Notes: a model not told the origin generated them from the letters alone. A DNA stretch of 64,000 bases from Bacteroidales bacterium UBA7258 (GCA_002472565.1 DKSK01000024.1:1-64000), one strand, 5' to 3'; shown: positions 18,280-28,114, numbered from the stretch's first letter. Numbers and translations: made by a program.

Positions 18280-20421
18280 TTACTTTATCAGTCTGAGCGA
18301 GATTCTTTTTCTTTCCAGGTCGACGCCTATGACATGGACCTTGATATGCTGGTGCAGCTTGAGGATCTTGGACGGATCCACGTCACGGCCCCTCACGCCC
18401 ATCTGGCTGACGTGGACGAGGCCGTTTTCATGGATCCCTATATCCACGAAAGCTCCGAAATTCGTAATGTTCGTGACTATACCTGGCAGTTCCATACCCT
18501 CTTTAAGATCCTCGATAGTGTGGATGTCATCAGAGAAAGAGAACTCCTGGGCGGCCTCGCGAGGATCTCTGCCTGGCTTGGAGAGCTCTTTGAGGATGTC
18601 CTGGATGGTAGGGAGGCCGAAGTCTCCCTCGACATAAGCGTCAGCCTTGATCTTGGAGAGTAGGTCTTTGTTCCCGACAAGATCCTTGGTCTCCACCCCG
18701 AGGTCCTTAGCCATCTTGTCTACGATGTGGTAGCATTCAGGATGGACTGCAGAATTGTCCAGCGGGTTCTCGGCTCCGTGGATTCTGAGGAAGCCGGCGC
18801 ACTGCTCGAAGGCCTTGGCTCCCAGACGAGGCACCTTGCGGAGCTGCTCTCTAGAAGAAAAGCCCCCGATTTCGGTGCGGTAATCAACGATGTTCCCGGC
18901 GAGGGCCGGGCCGATTCCGGAAACGTAACTGAGCAGATAGGTGCTGGCCGTGTTGAGATTGACCCCGACACTGTTGACGCAGATAACTACCGTATTGTCG
19001 AGTTTCTCGCGCAGAAGATTCTGATCCACGTCGTACTGATACTGCCCTACTCCGAGAGATTTCGGGTCTATCTTGACCAGCTCGGCGAGAGGATCCATGA
19101 GCCTGCGGCCTATGGAAACGGCTCCCCTTGTGGTGACATCTTCGTCAGGGAACTCGTCCCTCGCGGCCTGTGAAGCCGAATATATGGAGGCTCCGTCCTC
19201 GCTTACCATGTAGACCTTGCAGCCCTCCGGAAGTTCAATCCGCCTTATGAAATCTTCGGTCTCGCGCGAGGCTGTGCCGTTGCCGATGGCTATGGCCTGG
19301 ATGCCGTAAGCCTCAAGCATCCTCTCCACGGCCATGATGGACTTCACTTTCTCATTCTGCGGAGGATGAGGATATATGATTTCATGGCAGAGGAGGTTTC
19401 CGCTCTCATCAAGGCAGCAGATTTTACAGCCGTTGCGGAAGCCCGGATCTATGGCCATGGTCCGCTTCTGGCCCACAGGAGGGGCGAGCAGAAGCTGGCG
19501 GAGATTCTCGCCGAAGACAGACACCGACTCTATGTCAGCCTTCTCTTTGAACTCTTTCAGGATCTCGTTAGTTATCGATGGAGAGAGAAGGCGCTCATAG
19601 GCGTCATCAATGGCCGCCCTTATCTGTTTGCCCAGGGCCTCGGAAGGGTATTTTCTGGCCTGACAGAAATCATAGTAGAGCTTGTTTCCACATTTTTCAG
19701 GATCGGCGTCAATCTTTAGCGTAAGGAAGCCGGCATTCTGGCCGCGCAGCATTGCAAGGAGTCTGTGCGAGGCTATCCTCGACAGAGGTTCTGCATAGTC
19801 GAAATAAGTCCTGAACTTCATCCCTTCAGGGTCCGTCTGAGCGGCCTTCGTGGCCTTTGAGACTATGCGGCGTGTTCTGTAAATATGGCGCAGGGCCTCT
19901 CTGAAGGCCGCCGTCTCCGAGACTCTTTCGGCGATAATGTCTCTGGCAAAAGCCAGTGCCTCTTCGGCCGACTTTACCTTCTCGCCCACATATTTCTCAG
20001 CCTCCTTCCTCGGGTCGGAAAGAGCCACCTCGTACATCTTGTCTGCGAGAGGTTCAAGTCCGGCCTCTTTGGCTATGGCAGCCCTTGTACGGCGCTTCGG
20101 GCGGTATGGCAGATAGAGATCCTCCAGTTCCGAGGCCTCTACGCAATTATCTATCCTCGCTTTCAGCTCGTCTGTGAGCTTGCCCTGGGCTTCTATCGTT
20201 TCGATGACAGTGGCCTTGCGCTTCTCCATATCGTCAAAGACATCGGTCCAATGCTTTATTTCCGCCACCTGGGCATCGTCCAGGCCACCGGTCCGCTCCT
20301 TGCGGTAGCGGCTGATGAAAGGGATGGTGTTGCCCTCGGCGAAGAGTTCAGTGCAGTTTTCTACCTGCCACTCCTTCACTTCAAGCTTCCGCGCTATGAA
20401 TTTTATATAGATTTCCTTCAT
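18280..20421 (-). CDS. tex: Tex-type S1 RNA-binding transcription accessory protein
   Basis: A 713-residue nucleic-acid-binding protein. The N-terminal part has TIPFISRYRKERTGGLDDAQVAEI, a hallmark of Tex. The YqgF/RuvC-like fold follows with MAIDPGFRNGCKICCLD and AIGNGTASRETE. A helix-hairpin-helix pair (VNLNTASTYLLSYVSGIGPALAGNIVDYR) comes next, then the C-terminal S1 domain (LPGIVTNITNFGAFVDIGIHENGLVHVSQM). Tex homologues act in transcription and stress tolerance; the molecular role is not settled. It sits 16 bases after the ClC gene. Confidence 0.95.
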   Translation of the reverse strand: MKEIYIKFIARKLEVKEWQVENCTELFAEGNTIPFISRYRKERTGGLDDAQVAEIKHWTDVFDDMEKRKATVIETIEAQGKLTDELKARIDNCVEASELEDLYLPYRPKRRTRAAIAKEAGLEPLADKMYEVALSDPRKEAEKYVGEKVKSAEEALAFARDIIAERVSETAAFREALRHIYRTRRIVSKATKAAQTDPEGMKFRTYFDYAEPLSRIASHRLLAMLRGQNAGFLTLKIDADPEKCGNKLYYDFCQARKYPSEALGKQIRAAIDDAYERLLSPSITNEILKEFKEKADIESVSVFGENLRQLLLAPPVGQKRTMAIDPGFRNGCKICCLDESGNLLCHEIIYPHPPQNEKVKSIMAVERMLEAYGIQAIAIGNGTASRETEDFIRRIELPEGCKVYMVSEDGASIYSASQAARDEFPDEDVTTRGAVSIGRRLMDPLAELVKIDPKSLGVGQYQYDVDQNLLREKLDNTVVICVNSVGVNLNTASTYLLSYVSGIGPALAGNIVDYRTEIGGFSSREQLRKVPRLGAKAFEQCAGFLRIHGAENPLDNSAVHPECYHIVDKMAKDLGVETKDLVGNKDLLSKIKADAYVEGDFGLPTIQDILKELSKPGRDPREAAQEFSFSDDIHTIEDLKEGMELPGIVTNITNFGAFVDIGIHENGLVHVSQMGVRGRDVDPSKILKLHQHIKVHVIGVDLERKRISLRLIK

Positions 20422-20437
20422 GGTTGCTAGAGTGTTG

Positions 20438-22267
20438 TCAATCTTGTGATAGTTCCTTCAGCTCGTCTCTGTAAGCCGAGAAGATTTTTGACTTGGAAAC
20501 GAAGCCGACATATGTCTTGTCATGTTTGATGACAGGAAGGTTCCATGCCCCCGTCTTCTCGAACTTGTCCATGACTCTGTCCATCGGCTCATCGTCGTAG
20601 ACATAGGCCTGGGCGGAATGCATGTAATTGAAGACATGCCGGCAGGAATAAAGTTCATGGCGGAACATATCCTTTCTGACGTCTTCGAGATCCACATAGC
20701 CCTGAAAATGATTCTTCGAATCCACGACCGGGAAAATGTTCCTCATGGACCTGGAAATAATCTCCACGAATTCTCCGAGGGTGTCGTCGATTCTCACGAT
20801 GCTGAAATTCTTCTCTATCACGTCGTTGACTTTCAGCAGGGTGAGCACGGCCTGGTCTGAGTCATGGGTCAGCAGGTCTCCGGACTGGGCGATACGTTTG
20901 GTGTATATAGAGTATTTTTCAGCTAAACGCATGGTCCCGTAAGAAATGGCAGAGGTGACGATAAGCGGAATGAAGAGCTCGTAGCCTCCTGAGATCTCGG
21001 CGATAAGGAAGATCGCCGTCATCGGGGCCTGCATAACTCCCGCCATGGTTCCGGCCATACCTACGAGAACGAAATTCTGCTCAGGAATCATCCCCGGAGT
21101 CATCGCGTCCGGCAGTTCGGCGAAGTTCGCTCCGAAAAGGATGAGGTTGCTGAATCTTGCCATCACGAAGCCAGTCATGGCTCCGACGAAAAGGGTAGGT
21201 CCGAAGGTCCCGCCGACTCCTCCTCCGGAATTGGTGAAGGTCATGGAAAAGACCTTGAGAAGGAGTACGAGCAGAAAAAAGGCAGGAACCATCCAGCCGT
21301 GATGAAGGAGCGGTGAGAGGAGGGTCATCCCGTCATAATTGACATCCAGACCGTTCAGCAGAGGGGAAAGTGAGTCATAACCTTCTCCGTAAAGCGGAGG
21401 AAAGAGGAAAATGAGGATGCCGAGAAGACCTGCGCAGAATATCCACTTGAGGTAGACGTTCTTGAATTTCGAGAGCTTATCTTCCAGCCAGAGGGTCATC
21501 CTCATGAAGTAGATGGAGACTCCGCCACAGATAAAGCCCAGCAGGACGTAATATGGCAGGTTGCCCAGTCTGAAGCTGGTCAGGGTGCATTCGAAAGGAA
21601 GGCTGTCGCCGAGCAGGACATAGGAGACCACGGTCGCCGACACGCTCGAAAATAGGAGCGGCATGATCGAGGTCATGGAAATGTTGAAGAGAAGGATCTC
21701 AAGGCAGAAGAGGACTCCTGCGAGCGGGGCCTTGAAGATTCCGGATATGGCCCCTGCGGCTCCGCAGCCCAGCAGGATGGTCATGTTGCGGTAGGACAGG
21801 CCCATGTATCTTGCGAAATTCGAGCCTATGGCCGCACCCGTATAAACGATAGGGGCCTCCGCTCCCACGCTGCCTCCGAAGCCGATCGTCAGCGCGGAAG
21901 TGACTATTGAGGACCACATGTTGTGCGGTTTGATCTTGCTTTCGTTCTTGGATACGGCGACCAGGACCTTCGTGACGCCATGGCCGATGTTGTCTTTGAT
22001 GACGTAGCGGACTATCAGCAGGGAAAGAAGCATTCCCACGCCCGGATAGATAAGGTAGAGGATATAATCCGCGGAGCCGTTGAACCAAGATGTGAGAAGA
22101 TGCCGTATCAAGGAGACAAGCTTCTCGAGGATGACGGCGGCAAGTCCGCTGCAGATGCCCACGGCAAGGGAAAGGATTATGAGCCTGTTGCGCTCAGGAA
22201 TCCTTGTAAGCCACTCCCTCAGCGAGGCAAGTAATCTCTTGATTTCCGTCATCTTTCTTTCTTCCAT
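20438..22267 (-). CDS. ClC-type chloride channel/transporter with CBS domains
   Basis: A 609-residue membrane protein. The ClC pore motifs are visible as GSVGAEAPIVYTGAAIGS (gating glutamate kept, but GAEAP replaces the usual GREGP), AAGAISGIFKAPLAGVLFCLE and GGVGGTFGPTLFVGAM. The last ~120 residues hold two CBS repeats (VNDVIEKNFSIVRIDDTLGEF; YMHSAQAYVYDDEPMDRVMDKFEKTGAWNLPV), which usually sense nucleotides. Channel versus proton-antiporter mode cannot be decided here. First gene of an operon with tex and an EamA transporter. A second ATG five codons in is an alternative start. Confidence 0.92.
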   Translation of the reverse strand: MEERKMTEIKRLLASLREWLTRIPERNRLIILSLAVGICSGLAAVILEKLVSLIRHLLTSWFNGSADYILYLIYPGVGMLLSLLIVRYVIKDNIGHGVTKVLVAVSKNESKIKPHNMWSSIVTSALTIGFGGSVGAEAPIVYTGAAIGSNFARYMGLSYRNMTILLGCGAAGAISGIFKAPLAGVLFCLEILLFNISMTSIMPLLFSSVSATVVSYVLLGDSLPFECTLTSFRLGNLPYYVLLGFICGGVSIYFMRMTLWLEDKLSKFKNVYLKWIFCAGLLGILIFLFPPLYGEGYDSLSPLLNGLDVNYDGMTLLSPLLHHGWMVPAFFLLVLLLKVFSMTFTNSGGGVGGTFGPTLFVGAMTGFVMARFSNLILFGANFAELPDAMTPGMIPEQNFVLVGMAGTMAGVMQAPMTAIFLIAEISGGYELFIPLIVTSAISYGTMRLAEKYSIYTKRIAQSGDLLTHDSDQAVLTLLKVNDVIEKNFSIVRIDDTLGEFVEIISRSMRNIFPVVDSKNHFQGYVDLEDVRKDMFRHELYSCRHVFNYMHSAQAYVYDDEPMDRVMDKFEKTGAWNLPVIKHDKTYVGFVSKSKIFSAYRDELKELSQD

Positions 22268-22294
22268 CAGAAGCTACCGACATACGCTAATCTA

Positions 22295-22302
22295 CAAATA
22301 TA
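22295..22302 (-). promoter_or_regulatory. -7 box of the ClC-tex-EamA operon
   Basis: Perfect TATATTTG on the minus strand, 27 bases before the ClC start codon. No good -33 element is visible. Confidence 0.5.
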
Positions 22303-22361
22303 GCAAAAATTAGAAAGAAGACGAGGGTCCGCTCTTGTTCTAAAGAAGTAATACATAGGGT

Positions 22362-22470
22362 TCAGGCAGGCCTCAGGCAGGTCTCAGGCAGTTATCAGGC
22401 AGGTCTCAGGCGGTTCTCCGGCGGTTCAAGGCAGGTCTCCGACAGTTACACGGCAGTGAACCAGACAGTT
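22362..22470. repeat. 11-bp degenerate tandem repeat, about ten units
   Basis: Intergenic array with an 11-bp period and a unit close to TCAGGCAGGTC. The first five units are nearly identical (GGC, GTC, TTA, GTC or TTC as the last three bases); later units decay (TCCGGCGGTTC, TCCGACAGTTA). One unit is 10 bp. It lies between the ClC promoter and the terminator of the next gene, with no open frame I consider real. The 268-base stretch from 22303 to 22707 outside the array holds only the terminator at 22602. Confidence 0.85.
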
Positions 22471-22601
22471 AGCCGTCATTTTCGGCGCTTTGCCACCACC
22501 TCTGTGTGGGGAAAGAGCCTCTGAGCGTACTATGGGGCCTACTCCGTGAGCAGGGTCAGCGCGAAAACAGGACACTGGGAGTATTCTTTCGCCGGGAGTG
22601 C

Positions 22602-22628
22602 AAAAAAGGCTGACCCGATGAGTCAACC
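22602..22628 (-). terminator. Terminator of the small acidic protein gene
   Basis: On the minus strand a 7-bp stem (GGTTGAC/GTCAGCC, one wobble, loop TCATCGG) followed directly by six T residues. It lies about 80 bases after the stop at 22708. Confidence 0.8.
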
Positions 22629-22707
22629 TCTAAGAATTTTCTATTTGGATTAAGCGCCAGGCAAGGCGTTTATGGCTGGACGGGAGTGCGGTCCGGACCG
22701 AGGCAGG

Positions 22708-23070
22708 CTAGCCTTCGTCGGTGTCCTCCGCCTGAGTAATCTGGTCCAGATTGTCGCTCGGAATTTCGGATCCCGTATCGTCAGGCTGGTTGTCGGTAGC
22801 GACTTCATCGTTGCTTTCCTCGCCCTCAAGCCACTTCTGGAGATCGTCCGCATCGTCGATCTTCACCTTGAACTTCACGAGATAGACCGCGTCGTCAGTC
22901 TCGAAAGTAACGGCATAGAAAGATTTCCCGTTAGGAAGATCATATTTATTGAGGTCCGCCAGACAATCCTGAAGGCCTTTAGGATATTTTTCATCAAAGG
23001 CCACACGAACCTCCGCAGACAAATTCTCGTAGCTTACTGCAGCTCTTCTTTTCTTTGCTGATGTTGCCAT
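22708..23070 (-). CDS. Small protein with acidic tail, function unknown
   Basis: A 120-residue cytoplasmic protein. It begins with basic residues (MATSAKKRRAAVSYENLS), has a compact middle with alternating hydrophobic residues (VRVAFDEKYPKGLQDCLADL, FYAVTFETDDAVYLVKFKV), and ends in about 40 strongly acidic residues (EGEESNDEVATDNQ... EDTDEG). I do not recognise the family. Start, codon usage, a following terminator and a possible -7 box (TAATATTG) upstream support a real gene. It lies 54 bases downstream of the GH2 gene on the same strand. Confidence 0.7.
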   Translation of the reverse strand: MATSAKKRRAAVSYENLSAEVRVAFDEKYPKGLQDCLADLNKYDLPNGKSFYAVTFETDDAVYLVKFKVKIDDADDLQKWLEGEESNDEVATDNQPDDTGSEIPSDNLDQITQAEDTDEG

Positions 23071-23124
23071 AAGTTTGAATCTCTATTTCCTTCACAAAAC
23101 CGGGTGCAATATTAAGACATTTTC

Positions 23125-26100
23125 TCAATGCTCCAAAGCGTTTGAGAGTATTTTTGATAAAGATTTTTCCATATCCTCCTTAAAAACCCTGTAATCTCCG
23201 CAATCCCGCCCATCTTTGAAGTTCATGAAATATTCATTATGGGAGATTTCCCGTCCGGAGGCATCCGTCAGACTCAGGATCATGATGCAAGGACCCTCAG
23301 GAACATCGGAAAGGTCTATGACATCGATAGTTTCGTCTTCATGGAGATCGACTCTTGCCCTGGCCGCATATTTTTCAAGTCCGGAAGGCTCCAGAAGCTT
23401 TACGGAAGCCTCCATGAGGGCATGGTCCCCGATACCTGTATTCACGGCCTGAACCTTCATGGCGGAAGGATTGAATTGGATATGTACGGGCTCCGCACCG
23501 AGGGCGGCCCCGTAAAAAGCCCCGTTACGAGTGAAGCGCCAGTCATAGGTCTGCCAGGCCAGGCTTGGCCACGCGCTGTGCGACATCCAGAGCAAGAGGC
23601 CGTGACGCCCAATATTGTTAGCCTCAAACATAGCCCTGTAGCCATTGAAACAAATCAGCTGGGCATAACGCGAGAAAGTCTCGGCATCGGAAAGAGCCTC
23701 ATCTCCGAAGCCCCGCCTGAGCATAGAGAGCAGAGAAGTATCGCCCTGGGCTCCGGTCCGGGTGAAATCGTGCTGGCCCCAGACATCGTCCGGCTTCCAG
23801 AGATGCTCAGGGGTGAGCATCAGCCTGAGGCTTTCGTAGACAGGGATGGACGGCATGCCCCTTTCGCTGTGGAATTTATCGGCAGGATGCTCGAAATAAT
23901 AGTCCGGAGCCACGGCACAATAAGGTCCGTGGCCAGAGACTCCCTCCTCGGCGGAATTAGGGATGTAGAGGATGCCAGGATGAAGGGAGGAGACTGCCCC
24001 TGAGAGGGCGGAGTCCAGGGAGGCTGGCGGGTAACCCTCATTCCTGCCGCAATAAAGGCCGACCGAAGGGTGGCGCCTTACCCTCGATATCAGGTCGCGG
24101 GCGTTGTCCATGAAGAGAGCCTGGTCATCAGGATCCGGGCCGTCGGATGGATTGGCAAGCCAGAAATCCTGCCAGACAACGACGCCATATTTGTCGCAAG
24201 CCTCGTAGAATTCATCATCTCCGGTCTGGCCCACCCAATTGCGTATCATATTGAAGTTCATCTCCTTATGCAAAGCAAGAGCCTTGTCGTAGTCCTCTGC
24301 CCTGAAACGGAGATTATACTCGCTGAAACCCCAGTTACCTCCCTTAGGGGTCAGTCTGTGGCCATTGACATAAATCTTAAGTGAAGTGCTTTCGTCCTTA
24401 TAGTCAAACTCTCTGATCCCGGCCTTCCAGCCCAGATGGCTTTCCATCGAGCCATCATCCGGGACGAACTTGAAAGAAGCATCGTGGAGGACAGGCTTCC
24501 CATAGCCAACGGGCCACCAAAGGGCCAGCCTCCTGTCCTTGAGCTCCGGGAAATCATCCGGGGCAAAGGTGAAGGTCTCCTCGGAAGAAGGGCCGAGAGT
24601 GATCTTCTTCGAGAAGCTTATGGTGTCTATACAGCCTGTGAGTTCTCCCGACAGAGGGGAAGATGAAAGATTCTTCACATCCACGGAAAAGGTCATGGAG
24701 GCGAGGGTGTCCGGGAGATTCAGACTGGTGCTCAGCAGAGGATCCGAGAGCAGCGCCTCTCCGACATTGTCGATGTGTACGTCATTCCAGATGCCGGTTT
24801 CACGGCCTCTCACAGTCGGTATCCAGTCCCAGCCGACAGAGGCATGGAAGGTCGGATTGTCAGCCCCGAGCATGCCTCCGTTGAAGTCAGGGCTTTCGGC
24901 GTTCTTTTCCTTCACCGCGCCAAAATGAGCCGGCTTGATTACATGGACGGCGATGTAGTTGCGGTCCCTGACGAGACTTGTGACATCGAAGGCGGCCCTC
25001 TTGAAAGCTCCCTCGATTGTGCCCAGACGGCTTCCGTTCATGAAGACTTCGGCCTTAGAGTTGATCCCGTCGAAGCAGAGTAGGCTGCGGGCGCCAGACT
25101 TTAGGACAGAGGGAAGGACGCCTCGGTACCAGAAGTCGCTGTTGAAATAGGACTCGGATATCTGGTTCATGTTGTCTCCTACAGAAGGGTCCGGGACTGC
25201 GCCTGCGGCTATGTAGCTGTAGAGAACCGTCCCCGGCACTACGGCAGGCAGCCAGCCCTCGTCCTTGAAAGAAGGAGAAGATAGTTCTTCCCCGCCGGCC
25301 GAAGTGAAGGAAGAGCGGCAGAGTTTCCAGGCGGGCTGAGGGGCGGAATGGAGAGAATCTTTCCCGAATATCTCTATTTCGCTGAGGGCAAAATGCCCGC
25401 TCTCGTCAGCTCCCTCCATGAACAGTCTGAGATAACGTGCCTTTCCTCTTAGGCGGAGATAATCAGAATCCGAAGGCATAGATGCAAGCCTTTTCCAGGA
25501 TTGCGCATTGTCGGAAATCTCCACGTAGCATGTCTGGGGTCTGTGTATCCAGCTGAGCCTCAGGGCGGAAAAGCTTTTCTTGCGGCCAAGGTCGACATAG
25601 ATCCATTGCGGAGCTGAATCCGCGCTCATCCATGCGCTTGTGAAAGTTTCTGAAGGTAGAAGATTCATACCCCTGGCCTCCTTGGAATAATACGGGCCTG
25701 TGTCAGAGGACTTTCCGAAAGCGGGGGCCTCCGTCAAGTCAACGGAGAAAATATCCCACCGGACCGCTCCCTCCATATGGAAATCGAGTCTTAGGTGGCT
25801 GAAGTCTACGGCTCCGCTGAGCGGAAGTTCAAAAGTCAGAGGACAATAGCGGCAGTCTATGGCGGAGGATTCTTTGTTAGGGTCATTGATCTTCACCTCT
25901 CCCTCCATGGGATCGGAAGGGAGACCCGCTCCTTTCGTCTGAGCCACGACGTAGAGATTATCTCCATTTCCGGCGCTGCATTTGAGCGACCAGCCTCCGG
26001 CCTTCCCGGAGAAGAAAACCCTTCCGACTATACGGAGACAGGAGGCGGAGAATTTCTGGCGGCTCCATCTGTAGTCCAGAAAATCCGTCTCCCCATAGAG

Positions 26101-26364
26101 AGAATTCTTAGAGAATGGGCCTCCGTCAAGGGTCCACTCTTTCTCTCTCCGAGGAAAATCTCCTGCCGCGGAAGATACCGAGAGCCAGGCAGGTTCGGCC
26201 CCTTCCTTCACTCCGTCAACTGAGAGCTGAGCGGTCAGATTGTAATCATAAGAAGAGGAGGCATAGGCGGCTTTGAAGAGGGCCAGATTGACTCTTTCCC
26301 CCGAGCATGACGAGAGGAAGGAAAGCAGAGCCAGGCCAAGGAATAGATTGACAGAGGTTTTCAT
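23125..26364 (-). CDS. GH2 family glycosidase lipoprotein with discoidin-like domains
   Basis: A 1079-residue lipoprotein: the signal peptide ends LSFLSSC, lipidation Cys20. Residues 25-205 and 225-335 resemble F5/8 type C (discoidin) carbohydrate-binding modules (NLALFKAAYASSSYDY; YLRLFMEGADESGHFALSEIEIFG). The sugar-binding, immunoglobulin-like and TIM-barrel domains of GH2 follow. The acid/base is probably Glu776 in YCGRNEG and the nucleophile Glu834 in FHSERGMPS. The motifs are nearest beta-mannosidase or exo-beta-glucosaminidase enzymes, but I cannot fix the substrate. It starts 12 bases after ygiQ, an odd operon partner. Confidence 0.85.
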   Translation of the reverse strand: MKTSVNLFLGLALLSFLSSCSGERVNLALFKAAYASSSYDYNLTAQLSVDGVKEGAEPAWLSVSSAAGDFPRREKEWTLDGGPFSKNSLYGETDFLDYRWSRQKFSASCLRIVGRVFFSGKAGGWSLKCSAGNGDNLYVVAQTKGAGLPSDPMEGEVKINDPNKESSAIDCRYCPLTFELPLSGAVDFSHLRLDFHMEGAVRWDIFSVDLTEAPAFGKSSDTGPYYSKEARGMNLLPSETFTSAWMSADSAPQWIYVDLGRKKSFSALRLSWIHRPQTCYVEISDNAQSWKRLASMPSDSDYLRLRGKARYLRLFMEGADESGHFALSEIEIFGKDSLHSAPQPAWKLCRSSFTSAGGEELSSPSFKDEGWLPAVVPGTVLYSYIAAGAVPDPSVGDNMNQISESYFNSDFWYRGVLPSVLKSGARSLLCFDGINSKAEVFMNGSRLGTIEGAFKRAAFDVTSLVRDRNYIAVHVIKPAHFGAVKEKNAESPDFNGGMLGADNPTFHASVGWDWIPTVRGRETGIWNDVHIDNVGEALLSDPLLSTSLNLPDTLASMTFSVDVKNLSSSPLSGELTGCIDTISFSKKITLGPSSEETFTFAPDDFPELKDRRLALWWPVGYGKPVLHDASFKFVPDDGSMESHLGWKAGIREFDYKDESTSLKIYVNGHRLTPKGGNWGFSEYNLRFRAEDYDKALALHKEMNFNMIRNWVGQTGDDEFYEACDKYGVVVWQDFWLANPSDGPDPDDQALFMDNARDLISRVRRHPSVGLYCGRNEGYPPASLDSALSGAVSSLHPGILYIPNSAEEGVSGHGPYCAVAPDYYFEHPADKFHSERGMPSIPVYESLRLMLTPEHLWKPDDVWGQHDFTRTGAQGDTSLLSMLRRGFGDEALSDAETFSRYAQLICFNGYRAMFEANNIGRHGLLLWMSHSAWPSLAWQTYDWRFTRNGAFYGAALGAEPVHIQFNPSAMKVQAVNTGIGDHALMEASVKLLEPSGLEKYAARARVDLHEDETIDVIDLSDVPEGPCIMILSLTDASGREISHNEYFMNFKDGRDCGDYRVFKEDMEKSLSKILSNALEH

Positions 26365-26376
26365 GGCGGCGGAGGG

Positions 26377-28113
26377 TCAACGCTCTTTGCGGTCTTTTTT
26401 GAAAAAGTAAGATTTCTGCTGACGCTTGCGCTCCAGGTCACGCTCCACGAAGACGGGCTTAAGGGTGCGTGGGTCAAGTCCTGTATAGAACATCACGGAA
26501 GAGGCCGTCAGAGGCGTCGGCATGAAATCCTGGACCTGATCGAGGTAGACGCCCCTCAAGGCAGGCTGGCGGGAGAGCTTCTCCATATCGGAGAGATGGC
26601 AGCCCGGGTGGGAGGAGATGAAATACGGGACGATATCGGTCCTCAGACCGGCTTCAGCCGTGATTTTGTCGAATTCCGTGCGCAGACGGGCGAAAAGCTT
26701 GAAAGAAGGCTTTCCTATGTATTTCAGAACTTCCGGTTCGGTGTGCTCAGGGGCGACTTTGAGACGGCCCATGGTGTGATCCAAAATAAGTTCCTTAAGA
26801 TAAGGGCGGGAGGTCTTGTCCACGTAGCCACTTTCGTTGAGGAAGAGGTCGTAACGGATTCCCGAGCCGATGTAGGCGTGCCTTATGCCTTTTACCTTCA
26901 TGACGGCATGGTACATCTCCAGCACCTTCTCATGGCTCCGGTCAAGATTCGGGCAAGGGTTCGGATAGAGACAGGACTTCCTACGGCAGACCCCGCAGAG
27001 TTCCAAGTTCTTCCCTTGCATGCAATACATATTGGCCGTAGGTGCGCCAAGGTCGGAAATAACTCCACCGAAGCCTGGCAGATTAGTCAGGGCCTGGGCC
27101 TCCTTCACTATGGACTTGATGCTCCTGCTCTGGATGAACTTACCCTGCTGCATGGCTATGGTGCAGAAATTACAGCCTCCGAAACAGCCTCTGTGGGTAT
27201 TGATGCTGAACTTGATCATGTCGTAGGCAGGGATGCGCTTTCCCTTGTAACGGGGATGTGGCAGCTTCGTGTAAGGCAGATCCCAGAAAGAATCCATCTC
27301 TTCCATGGTCGCAGGGGGATATGGAGGATTGACCTGGACATAGCCCTTGCCTAGGGGCTCTATCAGGGTCTGGGCATGGAGCATGTTGGCCTGGGTCTCT
27401 ATAACCTGGAAATTCTCGGCCACGGCATCCTTGCTCTTCTGCTGCTCTTCCCATGAATGCAGGATTATGGCGTCTTTGGCCTTAGGTTTCCCGTCTGCCA
27501 TGAAGGCGATCTGCGGAATCTGGCGCATCTGGTGGAGACTGCGTCCTGCCTCAATGGCCCTGGTCAGCTCCAGCATAGGTCTCTCCCCCATGCCGTAGCA
27601 AAGGTAGTCGGCTCCAGACCATTGAAGAATGCTTGGCTTCAAGGAATCTGACCAATAGTCATAATGGGTGAAACGCCGCATGCTCGCCTCGATGCCTCCG
27701 ATGACGACCGGCACATCGGGAAAAAGCTGTTTGCATATTTTCGAATATACGGAGACGGCATAGTCAGGTCTGTGGCCATATTCCCCGTTCGGGGTGTAGG
27801 CGTCGTCATGGCGGAGGCGCTTCCATGCGGTGTAATGGTTGACCATGGAATCCATGGCGCCGGAATTGACTGCAAAATAGAGCCTCGGAGCCCCGAGTTT
27901 ACGGAAGTCTCTCAGGTCATCCTGCCAATTCGGCTGCGGGACGATGGCAATTCTGTACCCATATTTCTGGAGCCAGCGCGCTATCGCGGCCGTCCCGAAA
28001 GAAGGATGGTCAATGAAAGCATCGCCACAGAAGAAGATTATGTCTATATAGTCCCAGCCCAGGGCCTCGACCTCTTTCTTCGAGGTAGGGAACATGTAGT
28101 CATTGTTTTCCAT
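26377..28113 (-). CDS. YgiQ family radical SAM protein
   Basis: A 578-residue iron-sulfur protein. The radical SAM cluster motif is CFGGCNFCTIA within INTHRGCFGGCNFC. YgiQ-type signatures include DIIFFCGDAFIDHPSFG at the N-terminus and GGVISDLGAPTANMY. A second cysteine group (CGVCRRKSCLYPNPCPNL) may bind another cluster. Function of the family is unknown. An ATG further upstream is in frame, but I chose the ATG at 28113, one base after the rmuC stop, because the protein then begins MENNDYMFPTSKKE, as homologues do. Confidence 0.92.
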   Translation of the reverse strand: MENNDYMFPTSKKEVEALGWDYIDIIFFCGDAFIDHPSFGTAAIARWLQKYGYRIAIVPQPNWQDDLRDFRKLGAPRLYFAVNSGAMDSMVNHYTAWKRLRHDDAYTPNGEYGHRPDYAVSVYSKICKQLFPDVPVVIGGIEASMRRFTHYDYWSDSLKPSILQWSGADYLCYGMGERPMLELTRAIEAGRSLHQMRQIPQIAFMADGKPKAKDAIILHSWEEQQKSKDAVAENFQVIETQANMLHAQTLIEPLGKGYVQVNPPYPPATMEEMDSFWDLPYTKLPHPRYKGKRIPAYDMIKFSINTHRGCFGGCNFCTIAMQQGKFIQSRSIKSIVKEAQALTNLPGFGGVISDLGAPTANMYCMQGKNLELCGVCRRKSCLYPNPCPNLDRSHEKVLEMYHAVMKVKGIRHAYIGSGIRYDLFLNESGYVDKTSRPYLKELILDHTMGRLKVAPEHTEPEVLKYIGKPSFKLFARLRTEFDKITAEAGLRTDIVPYFISSHPGCHLSDMEKLSRQPALRGVYLDQVQDFMPTPLTASSVMFYTGLDPRTLKPVFVERDLERKRQQKSYFFKKDRKER

Positions 28114-28114
28114 A

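Noticed and set aside
22362..22470. CRISPR or integron attachment array
   Set aside because: Units are 11 bp with no spacers and no cas or integrase gene nearby.
22426..22626. 66-codon frame overlapping the 11-bp repeat array
   Set aside because: It runs through the array and terminator, lacks a promoter, and its composition is not protein-like.
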